Assembly: GCF_900103345.1 (NCBI RefSeq)
Contig: NZ_LT629702.1
Span: 6,425,501 to 6,489,500, forward strand
Source of the DNA: Pseudomonas azotoformans
GTDB taxonomy: Bacteria > Pseudomonadota > Gammaproteobacteria > Pseudomonadales > Pseudomonadaceae
Length of the DNA stretch: 64,000 bases
Direction of reading: 5' to 3'
Positions 9,113 to 18,172 of this stretch are shown here, one piece after another (positions within the stretch are counted from its first letter, which is position 1; every line of letters begins with the position of its first letter). The translations under genes and the position numbers were made by a program. The notes under the pieces are model-generated. The model was not told the DNA's origin, searched no databases, and saw only the letters and a list, made by a program, of their open reading frames with translations.

Positions 9113-10483
9113 ATGAGTGTCTTTGCCTGCCTGCAGGAAGCCCAGTCCTTCCTTGAACAACACCCGGACATCGAGATGTTCGAGCTGTTTATCCTCGACA
9201 ACAACGGCGTGCCACGCGGCAAGTTGCTGCACCGCGACGAACTGCTGGCGGTGTACGAGAGCGGGCGCCCTTTGCCCAGCACCATCCTCGGCTTGACCAT
9301 CAACGGCGACGACGTGGAAAACTCCGGGCTGGTCTGGGAGGTGGGCGATATCGACTGCCGGGCCTACCCGATCAGCGGCAGCCTGCAACGCATGCCGTGG
9401 CGGTTGATCCCCACTGCGGCGGTGCAAGTCAGCATGCACCCCAGCGAAGGCCTGCCTGCCACCGTGGCCGACCCTCGGCATCTGCTGGCCAAGGTGATCG
9501 ATGGGCTCAAGGCCGACGGTTATTACCCGGTGATGGCGGCCGAGCTGGAATTCTACTTGCTCGACCAGAAACCCGACGCCAATGGTCGCCCGCAACCGGC
9601 ACGCGATGTGGACGGCGGACGGCCGCGCTCGACCCAGGTCTACGGCCTGCGTGAGCTGGAGCAGATCGAGCCATTTCTCGCCGACCTCTACAGTGCCTGC
9701 AAACTGCAAGGTATTCCGGCGCGCACCGCCATTTCCGAATACGCGCCGGGCCAGGTGGAGATCACCCTGGAACACCGCACCGACGCCCTGCAAGCCATGG
9801 ACGAAGCGGTGCGCTACAAACGCCTGGTCAAGGGTGTGGCGCATAAACACGGGATGACCGCTTGTTTCATGGCCAAGCCGTTCGACGACCTGGCCGGCAC
9901 CGGCATGCACATGCACGTGAGCCTGGCGGACGCCGAGGGCAATAACCTGTTCGCCAGTGAGGCCGCTGATGGCACGCCACTGTTGCGCCAGGCGGTGGGC
10001 GGCATGCTCAGTACCTTGCTCGATTCTTTGCTGATGTTCTGTCCCAACGCCAACTCATACCGCCGTTTCCAGACCAACAGCTACGCACCACTGGCCGCCA
10101 CCTGGGGCGTGGACAACCGCACCGTCAGCCTGCGCGTGCCGGGCGGGCCGGCCAATTCGCGGCATATCGAGCACCGTATCTGCGGCGCCGACGCCAATCC
10201 CTACCTGGCTGCCGCCGCCATCCTGGCTGGGATCCATCGCGGCATCCGTGAACAACGCGACCCCGGTGCTCCGGTAGAAGGCAACGGCTACGCCCAGGCC
10301 AAGGAGCTGTTGCCCACCGACTGGCTCACCACCCTGCGTGCGCTGGAGGCTTCAGATTGGGCGCGGGAAGCGTTTGGCAGTGAGTTCCTCGGCGTGTACC
10401 TGGCGGTAAAACGTGCTGAATACCGCCAGTTCATGGGCGAGGTGGGGGAGCAGGATTGGCGGTGGTATTTGCACCCGGCGTGA
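9113..10483 (+). CDS. Glutamine synthetase-family gamma-glutamylamine ligase (PuuA/SpuI-like)
   Basis: The 456-residue product has the glutamine synthetase beta-grasp N-terminus (residues about 10-100) and catalytic domain: the metal/glutamate-binding AELEFYLLD, ISEYAPGQVEITLEH, the MAKPFDDLAGTGMHMHVSL loop with its ATP/ammonia-site histidines, and NRTVSLRVPG near the glutamate arginines. It lacks the C-terminal adenylylation loop of GlnA and resembles the gamma-glutamylputrescine synthetases of Pseudomonas polyamine catabolism, which ligate glutamate to amines with ATP. No puuB/C/D partners are adjacent, so the amine is uncertain (putrescine, ethanolamine or another). Three nearby ATGs (9101, 9107, 9113) could start it; the last was chosen. 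Confidence 0.87.
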   Translation: MSVFACLQEAQSFLEQHPDIEMFELFILDNNGVPRGKLLHRDELLAVYESGRPLPSTILGLTINGDDVENSGLVWEVGDIDCRAYPISGSLQRMPWRLIPTAAVQVSMHPSEGLPATVADPRHLLAKVIDGLKADGYYPVMAAELEFYLLDQKPDANGRPQPARDVDGGRPRSTQVYGLRELEQIEPFLADLYSACKLQGIPARTAISEYAPGQVEITLEHRTDALQAMDEAVRYKRLVKGVAHKHGMTACFMAKPFDDLAGTGMHMHVSLADAEGNNLFASEAADGTPLLRQAVGGMLSTLLDSLLMFCPNANSYRRFQTNSYAPLAATWGVDNRTVSLRVPGGPANSRHIEHRICGADANPYLAAAAILAGIHRGIREQRDPGAPVEGNGYAQAKELLPTDWLTTLRALEASDWAREAFGSEFLGVYLAVKRAEYRQFMGEVGEQDWRWYLHPA

Positions 10484-10584
10484 TCGATTGGGTGGCAATG
10501 ACGGTTTCGACCTTTTTTTCACGTTGCGCTGGTTAAGCTGCGAATCAAGGTCGTTCACTGCCGTTCCACCCATATGAGCCCGCA

Positions 10585-11184
10585 ATGTCGCCACACACGC
10601 CTTCCTCCATCGAGATTGAATACGCCGAGCGCTGCGGCCGTGAGCACGCCAGGGTCTGCGGCGACACGCGCCCGCCCGGGCTGATGCAGCGCCTGGCAGC
10701 CTGGCGCGACGAGTGGTTGGTACGTCAGGCCTTGAAGGTCGCGGGTGAGCCGGGCCTGATCCTCGACCTCGCCTGCGGTTCGGGGCGCTTCTGGCCGGTG
10801 CTGGCCGAACACGTCAACCGGGTCATCCTGGCGTCGGACAACTCCCAGGACATGCTCGACCACGCGCTGACCCACCACCCGGCGGCCCTGCTCAAGCGGG
10901 TCAAGACATTCCAGGGTTCGGCGTTTTCCATCGGCTTGTCGGCGAATGCGGTGGACTGCATTTTCTGCCTGGAATTGTTTCGCCATGTGCCCAGCAGTGA
11001 AGGGCGCCAGGCATTGCTGCGTGAGTTTCACCGGGTCAGTCGCGACTCGGTGATTGTCTCTGTACCCTCTCGTACAAGCGTTGAGGACGAGTTCCGCCAG
11101 GCCGGCTTCAAGGTCCTGAGCCATCACGAGTTCATGCCGGGCTCCAACCAGTGGCGGGTCTACGTTCTTCGTAAGAGAGGATAA
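10585..11184 (+). CDS. Class I SAM-dependent methyltransferase, unknown substrate
   Basis: A 199-residue soluble protein with a Rossmann-type methyltransferase fold: motif I LILDLACGSGRFW at residues 58-70, an acidic residue in VILASDNSQDML for the ribose, the AVDCIFCLELFRHVPS motif IV/post-IV stretch, and the C-terminal EEF-like FRQAGFKVLSHHEF strand. The upstream 40 residues contain two cysteine/arginine-rich patches (RCGREHARVCGDTRPPG). It stands alone between a GS-like gene and rnd, with 122 bp to the next start, so context says nothing about its substrate. Confidence 0.85.
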   Translation: MSPHTPSSIEIEYAERCGREHARVCGDTRPPGLMQRLAAWRDEWLVRQALKVAGEPGLILDLACGSGRFWPVLAEHVNRVILASDNSQDMLDHALTHHPAALLKRVKTFQGSAFSIGLSANAVDCIFCLELFRHVPSSEGRQALLREFHRVSRDSVIVSVPSRTSVEDEFRQAGFKVLSHHEFMPGSNQWRVYVLRKRG

Positions 11185-11306
11185 CTCCCGCCTGTCGGAC
11201 TATTCTTCATCTCCTGTCTGAGTTTTCATGGTCGGCTGTGCACTGCGGATGCTCGCTAGCCCCTTTCGCGATATATACTGCGCGCCATTCTTCAAGGGAG
11301 AGCCGT

Positions 11307-12440
11307 GTGGCCATCGATATTCACTGGATCTGCGACAACGATAGCCTCGGCCAGCATTGCGCCGAATGGCAGCAGTTGCCATTCGTCGCCCTCGACACCG
11401 AATTCATGCGGGTCGACACCTTTTATCCCATTGCCGGGCTGATCCAGATCGGTGATGGCGTGCGCGCTTACCTGATCGATCCCCTGACCATCGACAACTG
11501 GCAACCCTTGGCTGCGCTGCTGGAGAACCCGGCGGTGATCAAGGTGCTGCACGCCTGCAGCGAAGACCTCGAAGTGTTGCTGCGCCTGACTGGCAGCCTG
11601 CCCGCGCCTTTGTTCGACACCCAATTGGCGGCGGCTTACCTGAACCTCGGTTTCTCCATGGGCTACTCGCGCCTGGTGCAAGCCGTGCTGGATATCGAGC
11701 TGCCCAAGGGCGAGACCCGTTCGGACTGGCTGCAGCGGCCCTTGTCCGAGACCCAGGTCAGCTACGCCGCCGAAGACGCGGTGCACCTGGCCGAGGTCTA
11801 TACGCGGCTGCGTCCGCGCTTGACGGACGACAAGTACGCCTGGGTGCTGGAAGACGGTGCCGAGCTGGTCGCCAACCTGCGCCGCGAAGTCGACCCGTAC
11901 GAGGTGTACCGCGACGCCAAGCTGGCATGGAAACTGTCCCGCGCCCAGCTCGCCGTGCTGCGTGAACTGTGCGCCTGGCGCGAGCAGCAAGCCCGCGCCC
12001 GTGACTTGCCGCGCAACCGCATCATTCGTGAACACTCGCTGTGGCCCTTGGCCAAATCCCAGCCGGACAACCTCGCCGCCCTGGGCAAGATCGAAGACAT
12101 GCACCCGCGTACCGTGCGTCAGGACGGCCAGTTCCTGCTGGACCTGATCAAGCGTGCCGGCAGCGTGCCCATGGACCAATGGCCGCCCGCCGTTGCCGAG
12201 CCTTTGCCGGTGGATGCCGCCGCACTGATCAAGCAACTGCGCGCCCTTGGCCAGGCTGAGGCCGAACGCCTGGACATGGCGCCGGAACTGATGCTGCGCA
12301 AGAAAACCCTCGAAGCCCTGGTCAAGAGTGGCTACCCCGATGGGCCTTACCAATTGCCAGACTCGCTGCGTGGCTGGCGCCGCGAGTTGATGGGCCAGGC
12401 GCTGCTCGACAGCCTGGCCACCGCCGGAGAACAGCCTTGA
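11307..12440 (+). CDS. rnd: Ribonuclease D
   Basis: RNase D trims the 3' ends of tRNA precursors and other stable RNAs. The product (377 residues) has the DEDDy exonuclease core: D-x-E in [16 protein letters not shown], the [11 protein letters not shown] motif, and the Y-x3-D in [10 protein letters not shown], followed by an HRDC domain (about residues 215-290, [19 protein letters not shown]). The GTG at 11307, seven bases after GGGAG, is used as start; an upstream in-frame ATG would add 23 residues of non-matching sequence. The stop overlaps the TTG start of the YcgL gene by three bases, so translation is coupled. Confidence 0.95.
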   Translation: MAIDIHWICDNDSLGQHCAEWQQLPFVALDTEFMRVDTFYPIAGLIQIGDGVRAYLIDPLTIDNWQPLAALLENPAVIKVLHACSEDLEVLLRLTGSLPAPLFDTQLAAAYLNLGFSMGYSRLVQAVLDIELPKGETRSDWLQRPLSETQVSYAAEDAVHLAEVYTRLRPRLTDDKYAWVLEDGAELVANLRREVDPYEVYRDAKLAWKLSRAQLAVLRELCAWREQQARARDLPRNRIIREHSLWPLAKSQPDNLAALGKIEDMHPRTVRQDGQFLLDLIKRAGSVPMDQWPPAVAEPLPVDAAALIKQLRALGQAEAERLDMAPELMLRKKTLEALVKSGYPDGPYQLPDSLRGWRRELMGQALLDSLATAGEQP

Positions 12441-12730
12441 AACGTATTTGCTCCATCTACCGCAGCTCCAAACGCACCGGTATGTACCTCTATGTGCTCA
12501 AGAGCGATGCCCTTGAGCGTGTGCCTGACGCGCTGATCACGATTTTCGGCAAGCCGGCCCACGCGTTCGACCTGGTGCTGACACCCGAGCGCAAGCTGCA
12601 ACAGGAAGACATCGTGCAAGTCCTGGAAAACCTCGACAAGCAGGGCTATCACCTGCAAATGCCGCCGGCCGAGGACGAGTACATCGAACACTTGCCCGAA
12701 GAGCTGCTGCGCCGCAACGACCCGATGTGA
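12437..12730 (+). CDS. YcgL domain-containing protein
   Basis: A 97-residue protein with the YcgL signature ([16 protein letters not shown] at residues 4-19 and LLTPERKL-like [32 protein letters not shown] in the middle). YcgL proteins are small conserved gammaproteobacterial proteins of unknown molecular role, usually just downstream of rnd, as here. The start is a TTG that overlaps the rnd stop (TTGA), implying coupled translation from the rnd message. The tail is acidic ([17 protein letters not shown]). Confidence 0.92.
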   Translation: MKRICSIYRSSKRTGMYLYVLKSDALERVPDALITIFGKPAHAFDLVLTPERKLQQEDIVQVLENLDKQGYHLQMPPAEDEYIEHLPEELLRRNDPM

Positions 12731-12737
12731 TCGACCG

Positions 12738-12755
12738 GTGCCCCGTCCGGGGCAC
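12738..12755 (+). terminator. Hairpin after the rnd-YcgL operon
   Basis: A perfect 7-bp stem, GTGCCCC (12738-12744) with GGGGCAC (12749-12755), closes a GTCC tetraloop seven bases after the YcgL stop. There is no clear T-run, so termination strength is uncertain, but the position fits an operon end. Confidence 0.5.
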
Positions 12756-12837
12756 TCGCTTCAATGGAATCGTATAAGTGGGCGGTGGCCGTAAGGATGC
12801 GGGCGGCCGTCCGTAGTGTTTTTGAAAGGTTTTATGC

Positions 12838-13770
12838 ATGCGTGTTCTGATTGCTGAACAGGATCACCCGCTCTACGCCCAATTGCTCGGCGAAGCGGCA
12901 CAGGACCTTGAAGTGCTGACCAGCGGCGACTCGGCCGAACTGTCGCGCCTGGCCGCCGATTGCCCGGTATGGCTGGGCCAGCCGGACCTGTTGGCCACAT
13001 TGTTACGACAGGGCCATCACCCGCAATGGCTGCAATCGACCTGGGCGGGCATCACGCCGCTGCTGGCCGACGGCTTGCCGCGTGATTATCGATTGACCCG
13101 TGCCGTAGGCATCTTTGGCCAGGTCATGGCTGAATTTGTCCTCACTTATATGCTCGGCCATGAGCGCGAAGTGCTGGCCCGCCTGGTCAGCCAGGTCGAG
13201 CGCAAATGGGACAACCGCATGGGCCAGAGCCTGGCGGGACGCAAGGCGTTGATCGTCGGCACCGGCGATATTGGCCAGAGCGTTGCCGAGTTCCTCGTGC
13301 CGTTTGGCGTGAAGCTGTATGGCATTGCCAGTTCCGCACGCGAGCAGGCGCCGTTTATCGAAGTGGCCGGGCTCGACCAGTTGGGCCGGCTGGTGGGCGA
13401 GGTGGACTACGTGATCAACCTGCTGCCCAACACGCCGAGTACCCACGATCTCTACGACGCGGCGCTGTTCAAGCAATTCAAGCCGACCGGGCTGTTCATC
13501 AATGTCGGGCGTGGCGTGGCGGTGGTGGATGCCGATCTGGTCGAAGCCTTGAAAGAAGGGCATTTGGCCGGTGCGGTGATCGATGTGTGCCGCCAGGAGC
13601 CATTGCCGCAACGGCATCCGTTCTGGACGGCGTGGGGGCTGCTGCTCACCGGCCATAGCTCCGCGCCGACCTCGCCGGAATTGATGGTGGAGTTGTTTGT
13701 GCAGAACCTGCGGGCGTACCAGGCCAAGACCGCATTGCGCGGTGAAGTGGATTTCGACCGCGGTTACTGA
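12838..13770 (+). CDS. D-2-hydroxyacid dehydrogenase family protein
   Basis: A 310-residue NAD(P)-dependent oxidoreductase that would reduce 2-keto acids such as glyoxylate or hydroxypyruvate, or oxidise the D-hydroxyacids. The cofactor-binding motif is ALIVGTGDIGQSVAEFL (about residues 136-152), the substrate arginine is in INVGRGVAVVD and the catalytic histidine is probably in LLTGHSSAPTSPE, which replaces the usual TPH motif. The layout is closest to the GhrA branch, which has a shortened substrate domain. It is monocistronic: a hairpin precedes it, and a palindrome lies 17 bp after its stop. Confidence 0.87.
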   Translation: MRVLIAEQDHPLYAQLLGEAAQDLEVLTSGDSAELSRLAADCPVWLGQPDLLATLLRQGHHPQWLQSTWAGITPLLADGLPRDYRLTRAVGIFGQVMAEFVLTYMLGHEREVLARLVSQVERKWDNRMGQSLAGRKALIVGTGDIGQSVAEFLVPFGVKLYGIASSAREQAPFIEVAGLDQLGRLVGEVDYVINLLPNTPSTHDLYDAALFKQFKPTGLFINVGRGVAVVDADLVEALKEGHLAGAVIDVCRQEPLPQRHPFWTAWGLLLTGHSSAPTSPELMVELFVQNLRAYQAKTALRGEVDFDRGY

Positions 13771-13786
13771 TTACACCTCACCGTCC

Positions 13787-13819
13787 TGCTGGAACCGTTT
13801 TGCCAGGTTCCAGCACCAA
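13787..13819 (+). promoter_or_regulatory. 10-bp palindrome that also resembles a hrp box
   Basis: TGCTGGAACC (13787-13796) and GGTTCCAGCA (13806-13815) form a perfect 10-bp stem with a 9-base loop but no T-run. Read as a promoter, GGAACC at 13791, then exactly 16 bases, then GCACCAA at 13813-13819 differs from the HrpL consensus GGAACC-N15/16-CCACNNA by one base. It ends 33 bp before the start of the kinase-bearing gene. It may equally be the transcript end of the dehydrogenase gene. Only an expression test separates the two readings. Confidence 0.4.
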
Positions 13820-13852
13820 GAGTGACTCCTTGGCCTCGGACAGGTGAACACC

Positions 13853-16800
13853 ATGACCGCTATCGACGCTGCTCCCCGTGTTTCATCCCCGCTTGTTCAG
13901 GCGGGCAACGTGAACACTCCCCTCCCCGTAGTCGCCAGCCCCAGCGAAACCGCTCCGGCCGGCCCGGCCCCTGCACCCGTACTGGGCAATTTCGGCGGGG
14001 CGCTCTCCTGGCCGGTTCCGCTGACTGAATCGCAGCGCCAAGCCATCCTCGACCTGATGCCGGATAGTCGCAAGGGCGTGCTGGGGTATTTGCTCAGCGG
14101 TAGCGCGGTGGCCAATGCCGATCTGCAAAACCCGCCGCTCGCCCTGCAAAAACTGCTGGCTTCACCCAAGGCGCAGGCACTGTGGCAGGTCATCCAGAGT
14201 GAACTCGGTGGTTTGCCGACAGACGCGAGCAGCAATGATTACGTGATGGCCGCCATCCATTTAGGGCTGGATCCGCAGAACTCGATCGACGGATTTATCC
14301 AGAGGCAAAGCAGGTACTGGGGTCAGCCGGCTTCAGTGGTGATCGAGGGGGTGGGTGCCCATCTGGTCGAGCAAGGCCGGGCGACGCCTCAAACTGCGAC
14401 ATTTGCGGCGCATTTGCTCCTTGCTGCACGGGCTCCCGAGTTTCTGGTCAAGGACATCCCCGCCAATGTGACTTACGGCAGCCTCATCTGGGCGCAACTG
14501 GCGATGGCGACCGCCCGGGTCGAAGCCGCTTCGCCTGGGGCCACGCGCTCGATGAGCTATGCCGAAGTACTGGCGAAGGCCGGGCAGACCGGTTCTGACG
14601 GCCTGCATACCCAGCACGTGCAGCGTAAGGCGTTGACCGACTGGGCGGTGGCCAATGGCGTGCTCGATGCGACATCGACGTTGACTGACAGTGACCTGGA
14701 GCACGCGCGCGAGGCCTACAACGGCCAATTGAGCGCGTTGATGAAAGCCAGCGCTGCCGTGCAAACCGAGATCCCCAGCCGCCGCGCGATGGCCTTGGCC
14801 CGACTCCAGGAATGCTTTCCCGGGGTTGACCCGAGCGTGTTCGAGATCCGCAATATCCAGAAGGCCTGGCTGAGGCCGGGACGCCCCGGGCTTTTTCCTG
14901 GGATGCGCTCCATGCTTGATATTGTGATGGAGGGCGCGCCGCCGGGTCACCAGGAGCATTGGATATCCAAGGATCCCCGGATCCCGGTCAAGCGGTTCTG
15001 CCAACTGTACGAAGGCGGCGCCTTCAAAGTGGCCGAGGCGTTCAAGAGCCAATATGACCTGGCTATCCAGTCGCTTGAAAACGGGCACAAAGGCCTGGCC
15101 AGTTACCTCGTTTCCACGCTGCCACTGGAGGACCGGAACAACTTCAAGCACGGCAAGCTCGAGTTCTTCCATACCAACGAATACACCATGGCCACGGATT
15201 TCCTTACGCCGCTGGCCCTCAAGACGCGCGGGCATACCCTGCATGTCAAGACAACGCGGGGTAGGGAGGTCAACGTCTATGAGATTGATACGCGCAGCGG
15301 CACGATACAAAAACAGAATCACTTGAGGGGGCGCTATACGGAGCCGTACACCGCCAGGAATATGGAGTCCAGGACCGCGAACGTCGTCAGTAAAACCGTG
15401 CTCTTCGACACGTTGAGTGCAGAACAGGGGGCGAGTGGCAACCGATTCGACGCCATTGGCGATGTGTTCGCCAGGTCACTGGACCTGAAAAACGAAGACG
15501 TGTTGGCGTATGCCAGGGGTGTCACCTCTTACGATGAAAACCGGGCGACCAACCACGCTATCGGGGAGTTCTTCTTGAATCTGATCCCCTTCAGGTCTGC
15601 CATCGTCAACTTCATCAAGGGCAACTATGGCGAAGGGGCGCTTGATCTGGGGCTGGATGTGGTCGGCTTGTTGACCTTGGGCGCGGGCAAAGCCGCCCAG
15701 GCCGGAAAAGCTTTTTCCAAGGGGGTGACCAGCATTCGCGGGCTGTCGAAAGCGCTGCGTTTTGTTGGCCTGACAGCCATTGAAGCCTTCAACCCGGCGG
15801 CGGGGCTTGGGGATCTGGTGGTGGGAAGCGCCAGGCTGTTGCACAAGGGAGGACGCCTGGGATTACGGGGCGTCAATAAACTCACGGGGCGCACCGCAAG
15901 CTATGACCTGCTGAAGGCCGCGAGCCAACAGCACGGTGTGGCCGCCACCGGCACATTCAAGGTGGCCGGCCAGACGCTGGAAGGCGGCGCGGTGCTCAAG
16001 GAGGGCAAGTGGTATAGCTTTGATGCTGACCGGATGCAGGCCTATGGCAGCCCGCTGGAAGACTTCGCCGCCAAGTCGCGCGCTGTGGACGGTGTGATTG
16101 CCACCGTTGAAGTTGCGCCTGGCCGTGAGCTGAGCAACACGCTGTTTCGCGAGTACCGGGTGCCCGAATCCAACCTTGCCGGGCGCACGCGCAACAGCCA
16201 GGGCGTGTATAGGGCGGCGGATGGGCACACCGCGCATATCCGGCATATCGACAGCAGTGGCCAGGCGGCGGTCTATGAAGTGCGTGAAGTCACCCGCACG
16301 CCTGAAGGCGTGGTCCAGGCGCGCATCTACAGTGCCAATCGGCAGACCCCGCTGCTGGTGCAGCATGTGCAGGGCGACCAGTGGATGCGCTTGGGGGCAA
16401 GGGGTGGGAACCCGCCCAGCGTTGCATCAGACCTGGGGCGGATGATGGGCGGGGGCTCCGAGAGCCGTCTTTATGAAAGTCTTGACGGCATTCATGTCTA
16501 TAAGGAAACCCGGGAGCCGGGTCATGTAAAAGTGCCTGATTACTTCGAGCGGCAAGCGGCTTGCCTGAATGAGTATTACGGCGAAGGGTTTGCCATGACG
16601 CTGTTCGAAAACGGCCGCGGCTATATAAAAATGAAAAAGATCGACGGAGTCGCGCTGGATGCCATTGCGCCGCGCAGTTTGCCGAAGAAAGCACAGCAGG
16701 CACTCGATGAGATGCTGGCAGACCTGCAGAAAAAAGAGATGTTTCCCAACGATGCGCAGTTGTCCAACTTCATGTATTCGGCAAAGGAAAACAAAGTCTA

Positions 16801-16930
16801 CCCAGTGGATTTCGACTTTCCGCCCCAGGATGTCCTGCACTTTGATGAGTCGACGTTTGCGATACACCGGGATGACTTCCTGCGTGACGCCGACAAGCTC
16901 AGGGCGCAGTTCCGTCAGATGATCGCGTAG
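13853..16930 (+). CDS. Large candidate effector/toxin with C-terminal minimal protein-kinase domain
   Basis: The 1,025-residue product starts with a Ser/Pro/Ala-rich, apparently disordered 60 residues without a Sec signal. Residues about 60-560 are a helical region I cannot name. About 565-660 holds glycine/alanine-rich hydrophobic helices (FFLNLIPFRSAIVNFIKG, LDVVGLLTLGAGKAAQAG), as in large Pseudomonas toxin-like proteins. The final 160 residues read as a degenerate kinase: GGGSESRLYES (866-876), K884 in VYK, E899 in the alpha-C helix, D967-x4-N972 in NDAQLSN, and D986 in VDFD, followed by only about 40 residues and no activation segment. Such short kinases are typical of OspG, NleH and HopBF1 effectors. 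The start at 13853 follows AGGTGA; a GTG at 13844 is possible. It is monocistronic, without an obvious chaperone or immunity gene. Confidence 0.75.
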   Translation: MTAIDAAPRVSSPLVQAGNVNTPLPVVASPSETAPAGPAPAPVLGNFGGALSWPVPLTESQRQAILDLMPDSRKGVLGYLLSGSAVANADLQNPPLALQKLLASPKAQALWQVIQSELGGLPTDASSNDYVMAAIHLGLDPQNSIDGFIQRQSRYWGQPASVVIEGVGAHLVEQGRATPQTATFAAHLLLAARAPEFLVKDIPANVTYGSLIWAQLAMATARVEAASPGATRSMSYAEVLAKAGQTGSDGLHTQHVQRKALTDWAVANGVLDATSTLTDSDLEHAREAYNGQLSALMKASAAVQTEIPSRRAMALARLQECFPGVDPSVFEIRNIQKAWLRPGRPGLFPGMRSMLDIVMEGAPPGHQEHWISKDPRIPVKRFCQLYEGGAFKVAEAFKSQYDLAIQSLENGHKGLASYLVSTLPLEDRNNFKHGKLEFFHTNEYTMATDFLTPLALKTRGHTLHVKTTRGREVNVYEIDTRSGTIQKQNHLRGRYTEPYTARNMESRTANVVSKTVLFDTLSAEQGASGNRFDAIGDVFARSLDLKNEDVLAYARGVTSYDENRATNHAIGEFFLNLIPFRSAIVNFIKGNYGEGALDLGLDVVGLLTLGAGKAAQAGKAFSKGVTSIRGLSKALRFVGLTAIEAFNPAAGLGDLVVGSARLLHKGGRLGLRGVNKLTGRTASYDLLKAASQQHGVAATGTFKVAGQTLEGGAVLKEGKWYSFDADRMQAYGSPLEDFAAKSRAVDGVIATVEVAPGRELSNTLFREYRVPESNLAGRTRNSQGVYRAADGHTAHIRHIDSSGQAAVYEVREVTRTPEGVVQARIYSANRQTPLLVQHVQGDQWMRLGARGGNPPSVASDLGRMMGGGSESRLYESLDGIHVYKETREPGHVKVPDYFERQAACLNEYYGEGFAMTLFENGRGYIKMKKIDGVALDAIAPRSLPKKAQQALDEMLADLQKKEMFPNDAQLSNFMYSAKENKVYPVDFDFPPQDVLHFDESTFAIHRDDFLRDADKLRAQFRQMIA

Positions 16931-16938
16931 ATCGCACA

Positions 16939-16958
16939 ACTGCCCCCTCGGGGGCAGT
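16939..16958. terminator. Two-way hairpin terminator
   Basis: ACTGCCCC (16939-16946) pairs with GGGGCAGT (16951-16958) over a CTCG loop, nine bases after the stop of the kinase-bearing gene and 12 bases before the stop of the convergent nitroreductase gene. The T-run is poor (TGTTCAT) but the position suits a shared transcript end. Confidence 0.55.
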
Positions 16959-16970
16959 GTTCATCCGGTA

Positions 16971-17555
16971 CTACAGGCTGAAATCACCTTCGGACACCAG
17001 CTCGCTCAGTGGCTTGCGCGGGCTCGGTGCTTCACGGCCTTGCAGGTACTCCGGCAGGCTCGATTTGTCCCCCAGCTTGCCGACCGCCACGGCGGCATGC
17101 AGCGCATAACCTTCGGGGATCTTCAGCTCTTTGCGGGTCAGTTCTTGATCGAAGCCGGCCATGCCGTGGGTGTGCCAACCGCTGAGGCTGGCTTGCAGCG
17201 CTAGGTGGCCCCAGGCGGAACCGGTGTCGAAGGTGTGCCACAGCGCCGGGGTTTCTTCCGTGGCGCCGGGGGCGGTGAAGTCGGTTTTCGAGGCGATGAT
17301 CACCAGGGCCGACGCATGTTGTGCCCAGCCACGGTTGAATTCATTCAGCAAACCCAGGAAGCGCTCCCAGTCCGGCGTGTCGCGGCGTGCGTAGAGAAAG
17401 CGCCAGGGTTGGGAGTTGTAGGCGGAGGGTGCCCAGCGTGCGGCTTCGAAGAAGCTCAGCAGGGTTTCCTTGGAGATGCTCTCGCCGGTGAAGGCGCGAG
17501 GCGACCAGCGGTCGGTGAACTGGGTGTGGATCGGATAGTCGGCAACACGTGTCAT
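16971..17555 (-). CDS. Nitroreductase-family FMN oxidoreductase
   Basis: The 194-residue protein has the nitroreductase fold signature: the R-W-S-P-R-A-F segment (residues 16-22), AARWAPSAYNSQPWRFLY with the FMN-contacting serine and asparagine, an SAWGHLALQASLSGWHTHGMAGFD helix, and a C-terminal VAVGKLGD strand. These dimeric flavoproteins use NAD(P)H to reduce nitro groups, quinones or flavins; the true substrate cannot be inferred. The start at 17555 follows AGGAAC; upstream in-frame ATG at 17588 is less likely. It is transcribed alone, towards the kinase-bearing gene. Confidence 0.88.
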   Translation of the reverse strand: MTRVADYPIHTQFTDRWSPRAFTGESISKETLLSFFEAARWAPSAYNSQPWRFLYARRDTPDWERFLGLLNEFNRGWAQHASALVIIASKTDFTAPGATEETPALWHTFDTGSAWGHLALQASLSGWHTHGMAGFDQELTRKELKIPEGYALHAAVAVGKLGDKSSLPEYLQGREAPSPRKPLSELVSEGDFSL

Positions 17556-17709
17556 GGAGCAGTTCCTGATCGTCAATTCGGCCCTCAAAGCTACTGCGCA
17601 GCCACTAGACTGACAAGTGTTGTAACACCGCCAGTCGTAAGCGCTTGGATCCCGCAGCCGTGGGCACTAGACTGGCGGCCTTTTCACCTACCGATACTGA
17701 TGTAGAGCC

Positions 17710-18159
17710 ATGGCCGCCAAAGTCGAACCTTTCTGGATACGCAAAACCCTCGAACACCTCGACCAGGAGGAGTGGGAGTCGTTGTGCGACGGCTGTGGCC
17801 TGTGCTGCCTGCAAAAGCTTGAAGATGAAGACGACAACAGCGTCTATTACACGCGTATCGCCTGCAAACTGCTCGACCTCAAGACCTGCCAGTGCACCGA
17901 CTACCCCAACCGTCGTGCGTCGGTGCCGGACTGCATCCAGCTCACCCCGGGCCAGGCCGACCAGTTCAAATGGCTGCCGCCCACCTGCGGCTACCGCCTG
18001 GTCAGCGAGCGCAAGGACTTGCCGCTGTGGCACCACCTGGTCTGCGGCGACCGTGATGCCGTGCACCATGAACGCATTTCCCAGTCCGGGCGCATGCTCA
18101 GCGAAGGCAGCGTGCCCGAGGAAGACTGGGAGGACTACCTGATTTTCCGCGCGGGCTGA
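17710..18159 (+). CDS. YcgN-family cysteine cluster protein
   Basis: A 149-residue protein of the UPF0260/YcgN family. It holds a C-x2-C-x2-CC cluster ([12 protein letters not shown] at residues about 26-37), a further C-x-C in [19 protein letters not shown], and PPTCGYRL, which together look like a zinc or iron-sulfur binding site. Family function is not established. In many Pseudomonas genomes it lies close to ycgL and rnd, as it does here within 5 kb. It is followed 13 bp later by the next gene on the same strand, so the two are probably one transcript. Confidence 0.9.
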   Translation: MAAKVEPFWIRKTLEHLDQEEWESLCDGCGLCCLQKLEDEDDNSVYYTRIACKLLDLKTCQCTDYPNRRASVPDCIQLTPGQADQFKWLPPTCGYRLVSERKDLPLWHHLVCGDRDAVHHERISQSGRMLSEGSVPEEDWEDYLIFRAG

Positions 18160-18172
18160 AAGGGGAGTGTGT

